Below are positions 58,848 to 64,000 of a DNA stretch of 64,000 nt, one piece after another; within the stretch, counting starts at the first letter, position 1; every line of letters begins with the position of its first letter. The notes below the pieces were generated by a model that saw only the letters and a program-made list of their open reading frames with translations, had not been told where the DNA came from and ran no database searches. The DNA lies in contig NZ_JACOPQ010000003.1 in assembly GCF_014287675.1 (NCBI RefSeq), forward strand, positions 124,001 through 188,000. Direction: 5' to 3'. Origin of the DNA: Lawsonibacter faecis (lineage in GTDB: Bacteria; Bacillota; Clostridia; Oscillospirales; Oscillospiraceae). Position numbers and translations under genes: made by a program.

Positions 58848-61256
58848 ATGCTTGACGGTAATTTGGCAAACTTACTCAACGCCCTGAGCGAGACCAGCGT
58901 CTATGTCATCGAGGAGGAGACCCACCGGCTGCTCTACTTCAACCGCCGCTGTGAGGAGACGGCCCGGGGGCGGGCCGCCCTCGGCGTGAGGTGCCATGAG
59001 GTCTGGCCCGAGCTGTGCGCCAGCTGTCCCCTGGCCGGGCTGGGCGGGCGGACGTCCAGCCATATCGTCTGCTACGATCCGCTTCTGAAGACCAATGTGG
59101 ACATCACCGCCAACCGCGTGGCGTGGGACGGCGGCGTGCAGGCCGTCGTGGTGACCGCCACGCCCCACCGGATGAATCTTGAGGAGGAGCAGGGCCTTCA
59201 GAAGGTCGAGCAGATGTACGCCCAAAGCCTTGTGACCGTCTTCGACGAGTGCATCATTGTCAATCTGACCGGCGACTACTACGTCAACTGCCAGAAGGAC
59301 GCCATGTGGGCCGGTATTCCGGAGCGGGGCGGCTTCGGGGTGCAAAACCGCTTCTATGCGGAAAAGACGCTGCACCCCGACGATCTGGACCTCTTTAACG
59401 CCGCCTTCTCCCGGGAGGCGCTGCTCGCCCACTTCGGCCGGGGACAGCGGCAGGTTACAAGGCGGCTGCGCCGCCGCTGCGGCGGCGCCTACCACATGGT
59501 GGAGTTCACCGCCGCCCGGATTACGCTGGCGGGTGAGGACGACTGCTGGTGCGTGCTGGTCTTTCGGGACATTCACGACCAGTTCCTGCTGGAACAGCGG
59601 CGAAACGTGGAGATCAGCCAGCTGGCCACCGCCGCCCGCGCCGCCTACCAGATGCTCATCGCGGTCAATCTGACGCAAAACACCTACCATATGCTGGAGT
59701 ACGAGCGCTTCCCCGTCCGGAAGCCGGGCGACTCCGGCACCTTCGACGCGCTGATTCAGGCTGAGCTGACCACCGTCCACCCGGACCACCGGGCGGAGTT
59801 TATCCGGAAATTCTCCCGCCAGGCCCTGATCGACGCCTATTCAAGCGGTCAGCGCATTGTGACGATGGAGGTCCCCCACCTGGGCGGGGACGGCGCATAC
59901 CACTGGAATTTCACCCAGGTGGTGCGGGTGGAGAGCCCTTATACCGACGACCTGATCGAGATCACCCTCTCCCGGAATATCGACGGGGAGCGCCGCCTGC
60001 AGGAGGAGGCGCTGGAGAAGGAACGCCGGGCCAAGCTGCTGCTGGAGGACGCGCTGGAGAAGGCGGAGAAGGCCAGCCAGGCCAAGAGCGACTTTCTCTC
60101 CAAGATGAGCCACGATATCCGCACCCCCATGAACGCCATTCTGGGCATGACCGAGCTGGCCCAGCGCCATCTGGAGGACCGGGAGCGGATGCAAGACTAC
60201 CTGGAGAAGATCGCCGGCTCCGGCGCGCATCTGCTGGGCCTCATCAACGAGGTCCTGGACGTCAGCAAGATTGAGAGCGGCGCGGCCCAGCTCTCCGAGG
60301 AGGACTTCGACCTGCGGGAGCTGGTGGGCGCCTGCGTGGAGCTGGTCCGGCTCTCTCTGGAGAACCGGCGGCAGGCGCTCTCCCTCTCCATCGCCGACGA
60401 TCTCCACGCCCGGGTCAGCGGGGACGCGCAGCGGCTGCAGCAGGTGCTGGTCAACATTCTGGAAAACGCCTCCAAATACACCCAGGCCGAGGGGACGATC
60501 TCCCTCTCCCTGGAGGAGCTGAAAAAGGAGGAGGCCCATGTGGGCACCTACCGCTTTGTGATTGCGGACACCGGCATCGGCATGAAGCCCGAGTATCTGG
60601 AGCACATTTTCGAGCCCTTCAGCCGGGCGGACGACAGCCGCACCAGCAAGATTCCCGGCACCGGCCTGGGCATGACCATCGTCAAAAACCTGGTGACCAT
60701 GATGGGCGGCGCCATTGAGGTGGAGAGCCGGTACGGCAGCGGCTCCCGCTTCACCGTCACCCTCTGCCTGACCAAGCGGGACGCTTCCCTCCTCCCGCCG
60801 ACGGAGGAGCGCGCCCACGGGGTGGAGTCCTTTTCCGCGCTCCGGGTCCTGCTGGTGGAGGACAACGAGCTCAACCGCCAGATCGCCGTGGAGATGCTTG
60901 AAATTCTGGGCGCCCGGGTGGAGGTGGCCGAGAACGGCAGGCAGGCGGTGGACGCCGTGTGCGCCCATCCCCCGCTCTACTACGATATCGTGTTTATGGA
61001 CGTGCAGATGCCCGTCCTGAACGGCTACGACGCCACCAGGGAAATCCGCGCCTGCGGGATGGAGCGCATCAGCGAGCTGCCCATCATCGCCATGACGGCG
61101 GACGCCTTCACCGAGGACGCCAGCCGGGCCCGGCTGGCCGGGATGGACGGCCACCTGGCCAAGCCCATCTCCGTGGAGCAACTCCGCGCCGCGCTCTCCA
61201 GCTGCCTCTCCTGGCGGCAGCGCAACGGGAAGCCGCCCAGCGCGTCTGCGTCTTAA
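58848..61256 (+). CDS. Hybrid sensor histidine kinase/response regulator
   Basis: This 802-residue protein has no transmembrane segment. Residues 1-370 hold PAS-like sensing regions, including a Cys-rich stretch (CHEVWPELCASCPL near 46-60). HisKA (410-475) has H422 in SHDIRTP. HATPase_c (520-640) has NILENASKY, DTGIGM and GTGLGM. A receiver (660-785) has D718 in IVFMDVQMP. No HPt domain is fused, so the final phosphotransfer partner is elsewhere. It probably adds a cytosolic signal to control of the adjacent glycan locus, but could be unrelated. The ATG at 58848 follows GAGGAGCGGA. Confidence 0.94.
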   Translation: MLDGNLANLLNALSETSVYVIEEETHRLLYFNRRCEETARGRAALGVRCHEVWPELCASCPLAGLGGRTSSHIVCYDPLLKTNVDITANRVAWDGGVQAVVVTATPHRMNLEEEQGLQKVEQMYAQSLVTVFDECIIVNLTGDYYVNCQKDAMWAGIPERGGFGVQNRFYAEKTLHPDDLDLFNAAFSREALLAHFGRGQRQVTRRLRRRCGGAYHMVEFTAARITLAGEDDCWCVLVFRDIHDQFLLEQRRNVEISQLATAARAAYQMLIAVNLTQNTYHMLEYERFPVRKPGDSGTFDALIQAELTTVHPDHRAEFIRKFSRQALIDAYSSGQRIVTMEVPHLGGDGAYHWNFTQVVRVESPYTDDLIEITLSRNIDGERRLQEEALEKERRAKLLLEDALEKAEKASQAKSDFLSKMSHDIRTPMNAILGMTELAQRHLEDRERMQDYLEKIAGSGAHLLGLINEVLDVSKIESGAAQLSEEDFDLRELVGACVELVRLSLENRRQALSLSIADDLHARVSGDAQRLQQVLVNILENASKYTQAEGTISLSLEELKKEEAHVGTYRFVIADTGIGMKPEYLEHIFEPFSRADDSRTSKIPGTGLGMTIVKNLVTMMGGAIEVESRYGSGSRFTVTLCLTKRDASLLPPTEERAHGVESFSALRVLLVEDNELNRQIAVEMLEILGARVEVAENGRQAVDAVCAHPPLYYDIVFMDVQMPVLNGYDATREIRACGMERISELPIIAMTADAFTEDASRARLAGMDGHLAKPISVEQLRAALSSCLSWRQRNGKPPSASAS

Positions 61257-61317
61257 GCTCCCGTTATGATGGTCGCCGCCGGAAGCCTGTTTCCGACGCC
61301 TAACCCGGCACTCAACA

Positions 61318-61353
61318 AAAAGGCAGCCGCCCATTTTGAGGCGGCTGCCTTTT
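61318..61353 (+). terminator. Terminator of the hybrid kinase gene
   Basis: AAAAGGCAGCCGCC pairs with GGCGGCTGCCTTTT across an 8-base loop, so A- and T-rich ends let it serve both directions. It lies 61 bp after the stop. Confidence 0.85.
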
Positions 61354-61370
61354 CAGCTTCAATACCGCAA

Positions 61371-61472
61371 TCAGTTGCCGCCGTCCATGTCGCCTGCCCC
61401 CTGAAGGCCGTAAGCGCGGCGGAACTCTTTCGCAAAGCTCTTTTCAGGCTCATACGTCCGCGGCGTAATCAT
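61371..61472 (-). CDS. Possible 33-residue ORF or gene remnant
   Basis: A short leftward frame encodes MITPRTYEPEKSFAKEFRR and 14 further residues. It looks coding in composition but has no clear ribosome site. It lies in the 280-bp gap between the hybrid kinase and the HxlR gene, directly downstream of the latter. It may be the C-terminal remnant of a lost gene. Confidence 0.25.
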   Translation of the reverse strand: MITPRTYEPEKSFAKEFRRAYGLQGAGDMDGGN

Positions 61473-61536
61473 ACGTGTCACAGACTTTTTTTGCGGGCCG
61501 AGTCAGCAGCCGGGCGCGGATGGCGTCCGCACGTCT

Positions 61537-61863
61537 TTACACCGTCTTCTGCTGGTACTCCGTCCCCCATTGGGTCATCGCGTCCAGGACGCTCCTGAGG
61601 CTGTACCCCGTCTCGGTGAGGGTGTACTCCACCCGGGGCGGTACCTCGGGGTAGACCTTCCGGGTCAGCAGCCCGTCGGCCTCCATGTCCCGCAGATTGG
61701 CGGTGAGCACCTTCTGCGAGATGCTCCCGATGGATTTCTTCAGCTCTCCGAAGCGCCGGGTGCCCTCCATCAGGTCCCGGAGAATCAGCACCTTCCAGCG
61801 GTCCGAGATCAGCATGAGGGTGGTCTCCACCGGGCAGGCAGGCAGTTCCTTGGTCTTGCTCAT
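61537..61863 (-). CDS. HxlR-family transcriptional regulator
   Basis: This 108-residue winged-helix regulator (PF01638) starts with a short N-terminus bearing the conserved Cys-Pro (LPACPVETTL, Cys 10), then DRWKVLILRDLMEGTRRFGELKK and SQKVLTANLRDMEADGLL. The Cys can sense electrophiles or thiol stress in relatives. The ATG at 61863 follows GGGGGAGGGG. It diverges from the macrodomain-SirTM genes. A CCAAAG-N4-CTTTGG palindrome covers its own -10 box. Regulation of the divergent pair is possible. Confidence 0.93.
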   Translation of the reverse strand: MSKTKELPACPVETTLMLISDRWKVLILRDLMEGTRRFGELKKSIGSISQKVLTANLRDMEADGLLTRKVYPEVPPRVEYTLTETGYSLRSVLDAMTQWGTEYQQKTV

Positions 61864-61942
61864 ATCATTCCCCTCCCCCTCAGGGCGTATCCGATCCGCC
61901 GCCGCGGACGGACGGCGGATCGCCCATGATCTGCAGGCGCCC

Positions 61943-61975
61943 CCAAAGTATCCTTTGGAAACTGCGGCACTCAAA
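61943..61975 (-). promoter_or_regulatory. HxlR gene promoter with palindromic operator
   Basis: Read leftward, TTTGAG (61975-61970), 17 bp, GATACT (61952-61947). A perfect palindrome, CCAAAG-TATC-CTTTGG (61943-61958), covers the -10, consistent with autorepression. Confidence 0.5.
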
Positions 61976-61984
61976 TGTGCCTAC

Positions 61985-62013
61985 TTCACAATTTGTCCCT
62001 ATGGCCCTATACT
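61985..62013 (+). promoter_or_regulatory. Sigma-A promoter of the macrodomain-SirTM operon
   Basis: TTCACA (61985-61990), 17 bp, TATACT (62008-62013), about 40 bp upstream of the macrodomain start. It is back to back with the hxlR-type promoter. Confidence 0.7.
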
Positions 62014-62060
62014 AATCACACGGCACAAAAAAGTCAAGTGGGAGAAGGGAGCGGGCCGCT

Positions 62061-62831
62061 ATGACCCAGCAGGAGCGATTGGACTATCTGGTCCGGGGCC
62101 TGGCCGCGGAGCGGCCGGGCACGGCGGTCCCGCAGGACGGGTGCGAAAAGCGCGCCCTCCTGCGGGGGCTGATGAACCTGCGGCCCCCCGTCCCCATCAG
62201 CCCGGACTGGCTCCGGGTCCAGGACGCGTTTCTGCGGGAGGAGGCCGGGGCGCGGGGCGTGGTGGACGCCCAGGCGCTCCCCGCCGTCCCCGGCGACCCC
62301 CGCCTGGTTCTCTGGCAGGGGGACATCACCCGCCTGAAGGCCGGCGCCATCGTCAACGCCGCCAACTCCGCCCTGCTGGGCTGCTTCCACCCCTGCCACA
62401 ACTGCATTGACAACGTCATCCACTCGGCGGCGGGGCTCCAGCTCCGGCAGGCCTGCCATGAGCTGATGGAGGCCCAGGGCTATGAGGAACCCCCGGGCCG
62501 GGCCAAGCTGACGCCGGGTTTCAACCTTCCCGCCGCTCACGTCCTGCACACCGTGGGCCCCATCGTGGACGGCCCCCTGCGCACTTCCCACCGCCGCGCC
62601 CTGGCGGACTGCTACCGCGCCTGCCTGGCCGCAGCCGACGCGGCGCTCTGCCGCAGCGTGGCCTTCTGCTGCATCTCCACCGGGGTGTACCGCTTCCCCA
62701 ACCGCCAGGCCGCGGAAATCGCGGTATCCGCCGTCCGGGCGGCCCTGCCCGACTACCCAAGGATAAAGCAGGTGATTTTTAATGTCTTCAAGGATATCGA
62801 CTTCTCCATCTACCGGGAGCTCCTTGGCTGA
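62061..62831 (+). CDS. Zinc-containing macrodomain protein-ADP-ribose hydrolase
   Basis: This 256-residue protein has a helical N-terminal extension (1-85) before the macrodomain. WQGDITRLKAGAIVNAAN is the ADP-ribose loop. GCFHPCHNCID and IHSAAG hold the Cys/His residues of the zinc macrodomain class found in SirTM operons. STGVYRFP is the phosphate loop. It removes ADP-ribose put on proteins by the SirTM encoded next to it, with which it overlaps by 8 bp. The ATG at 62061 lies 10 bp after GGGAGCGGG. Confidence 0.94.
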   Translation: MTQQERLDYLVRGLAAERPGTAVPQDGCEKRALLRGLMNLRPPVPISPDWLRVQDAFLREEAGARGVVDAQALPAVPGDPRLVLWQGDITRLKAGAIVNAANSALLGCFHPCHNCIDNVIHSAAGLQLRQACHELMEAQGYEEPPGRAKLTPGFNLPAAHVLHTVGPIVDGPLRTSHRRALADCYRACLAAADAALCRSVAFCCISTGVYRFPNRQAAEIAVSAVRAALPDYPRIKQVIFNVFKDIDFSIYRELLG

Positions 62832-63651
62832 GCTGCGCGCCGCCCTGGACCGGGCCGGCGCGGTGGTGGTGGGCGCGGGTGCGGGACTCTCCGCCTCGGC
62901 GGGCCACGCCTACTCCGGTCCCCGGTTCGAGACCCATTTTGCCGACTTCATCGCCAAATACCACTACCGGGATATGTACTCCGCCGGGTTCTGGCCCTAC
63001 CCCACGCCTGAGGAGTACTGGGCCTACTGGAGCCGTCATATCTGGCTCAACCGCTATGCCGAGGACGGCGGCGCCGTCTACGGGGATCTGCTGGAGCTTC
63101 TGCGGGGCAGGGATTACTTTGTCCTCACCACCAACGTGGACCACTGCTTCCAGCGTGCGGGCTTCGACAAGTCCAGGCTCTTCTACACCCAGGGGGACTA
63201 CGGCCTCTTTCAGTGCTCCCTCCCCTGCCGCCAGACCACCTACGACAATGAAAAGGCCGTGCGCCGCATGGTGGCGGAGCAGGAGAACCTCCGCGTCCCC
63301 ACGGCGCTGGTCCCCCGCTGCCCCGCCTGCGGCGGGCCCATGACCGTGAATCTGCGCTGCGACGACGCCTTCGTCCAGGACCCCGGCTGGTACGCCGCCC
63401 GGCGCCGGTATACGGACTTCCTCCACTCCCATGATGCCGGCAGCGTCCTCTACCTGGAGCTGGGCGCGGGGTACAACACCCCCGCCATCATCAAGTACCC
63501 CTTCTGGCGCAGGACCCTCGCCAACCCGGACGCCGTCTACGCCTGTGTGAACCTGGGACAGGCCCCCGCCCCCAAGGAGCTGGCTCCCCGGGCCATCAGC
63601 GTCGACGGCGATATCGCCCGGGTTTTGAGCGCCCTGAAAACTTTTTCTTGA
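62824..63651 (+). CDS. SirTM-type sirtuin (protein ADP-ribosyltransferase)
   Basis: This 275-residue sirtuin of class M has VVGAGAGLSASAG as the NAD-binding loop, TTNVDH, and TQGDYG with Gln in place of the canonical catalytic His, characteristic of SirTMs that transfer ADP-ribose rather than deacetylate. Two Cys pairs (CSLPC, CPAC) probably bind zinc. The likely start is a TTG at 62824 behind GGGAG. An ATG at 62782 would overlap the macrodomain gene by 50 bp. Classical SirTM targets are lipoylated GcvH-like proteins. No GcvH-L or LplA2 gene lies in the visible part. Confidence 0.9.
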   Translation: MAELRAALDRAGAVVVGAGAGLSASAGHAYSGPRFETHFADFIAKYHYRDMYSAGFWPYPTPEEYWAYWSRHIWLNRYAEDGGAVYGDLLELLRGRDYFVLTTNVDHCFQRAGFDKSRLFYTQGDYGLFQCSLPCRQTTYDNEKAVRRMVAEQENLRVPTALVPRCPACGGPMTVNLRCDDAFVQDPGWYAARRRYTDFLHSHDAGSVLYLELGAGYNTPAIIKYPFWRRTLANPDAVYACVNLGQAPAPKELAPRAISVDGDIARVLSALKTFS

Positions 63652-63678
63652 CATGGAGTTCACTCCAGGTGTTAGCAT
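63648..63678 (+). promoter_or_regulatory. MerR-type promoter ahead of the reductase gene
   Basis: TTGACA (63648-63653), an over-long 19-bp spacer, then TAGCAT (63673-63678). The spacer carries the near-perfect palindrome ACATGGAGT-TC-ACTCCAGGT (63651-63670). A stretched spacer with a central dyad is the hallmark of MerR-family activation. The -35 overlaps the sirtuin stop codon. Confidence 0.75.
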
Positions 63679-63710
63679 GGCGGTATCAGAAAAAGAAAGA
63701 GGCATGCCAT

Positions 63711-64000
63711 ATGAGTAAACACGTTCTGATTCTCTCCTCCACCCCCCGCAAGGGCGGCAATTCCGAGCTGCTCTGCGCCCAGTTCGCCAGAGGTGCGGCC
63801 GGGGCCGGCCATACGGTGGAGACCATTTCCCTCCGCGAGAAGGACATCCGCTGCTGCACCGGCTGCGGCGCGTGCAGCGCATCCCGCCAGTGCGTCCAGA
63901 AGGACGATATGGCGGACATCCTGGCCAGGATGGTGGCCGCGGACGTCATCGTCCTGGCCACTCCGGTCTACTTCTACTCCATGTGCGCCCAGATGAAGAC
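63711..64000 (+). CDS. NADPH-dependent FMN reductase/iron-sulfur flavoprotein family, C-terminus outside window
   Basis: The first 96 residues of a flavodoxin-like protein (PF03358 type) are visible. HVLILSSTPRKGGNSELL is the FMN phosphate loop. CTGCGACSASRQC (C-x2-C-x2-C-x5-C) is the compact cluster motif of iron-sulfur flavoproteins. ATPVYFYSMCAQMK is the usual substrate-channel segment. It likely reduces quinones, electrophiles or small oxidants. The ATG at 63711 follows AAAGAGG. It is controlled by its own MerR-type promoter rather than co-transcribed with the sirtuin gene. Confidence 0.9.
   Translation, partial: MSKHVLILSSTPRKGGNSELLCAQFARGAAGAGHTVETISLREKDIRCCTGCGACSASRQCVQKDDMADILARMVAADVIVLATPVYFYSMCAQMK

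Noticed and set aside
62782..62823. Upstream ATG as the start of the sirtuin gene
   Set aside because: It would overlap the macrodomain gene by 50 bp with a weak ribosome site. The TTG at 62824 has GGGAG at good spacing and leaves the conserved NAD loop intact. Not fully excluded.

Overview
The window looks like the chromosome of a GC-rich, anaerobic, probably spore-forming Gram-positive gut Clostridia member of the Oscillospiraceae type (Flavonifractor, Lawsonibacter or Intestinimonas relatives). This is an inference from anaerobic NrdD/NrdG, S-layer-homology (SLH) surface enzymes, a lipoprotein-type sugar-binding protein, YIEGIA-family genes and a SirTM sirtuin. No rRNA, tRNA, CRISPR array, phage gene or transposase was seen.

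Layout. 1-2683 (-): the N-terminal 894 residues of a secreted multidomain polysaccharide-active protein. 3116-7833 (-): a tightly packed run of a YIEGIA-family membrane protein, its 62-residue partner, and the molybdenum, FAD and 2Fe-2S subunits of a xanthine-dehydrogenase-type enzyme. 8084-10793 (+): nrdD-nrdG behind a sigma-A promoter with paired NrdR boxes. 10893-11723 (-): an AraC regulator. 12027-22653 (+): a PpiC-like foldase next to a 3176-residue SLH protein with beta-helix, DUF4091/GH123-like and metallophosphatase domains. 23070-29877 (+): a LytTR response regulator and AgrC-type kinase, then a domain-permuted GH3 enzyme, a membrane protein and a lipoprotein. 30222-34108: a LysR-centred divergent module (PF06684 protein, beta-hydroxyacid dehydrogenase, AEC permease). 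34282-35631: cold-shock protein, LysM-CAP protein, small unknown.

35753-57432 (-) is the largest locus, all read in one direction. From its promoter it runs FAD-dependent oxidoreductase, sugar-binding lipoprotein, two ABC permeases, a GH2 SLH protein and a 3024-residue SLH protein carrying GH9-like, CE1-like and SASA-type esterase domains. It reads as a surface system that debranches and cuts an acylated glycan and imports the products, with a redox step added. No ABC ATPase is present, so a shared MsmX-type ATPase is expected elsewhere. A divergent PocR-AraC regulator (57739-58695) and a hybrid histidine kinase (58848-61256) sit beside its promoter.

61537-64000: an HxlR regulator diverges from a macrodomain-SirTM pair (reversible ADP-ribosylation), followed by the start of an iron-sulfur flavodoxin-type reductase behind a MerR-type promoter.

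The strongest non-coding observations are two identically placed ACAAC-N6-GTTGT sites at about -65 of two divergent promoters, tandem LytTR-like boxes ahead of the GH3 operon, NrdR boxes spaced 33 bp apart, and a small dispersed palindromic repeat (AGGGTGTATCTGAAAAGTC) at three places.
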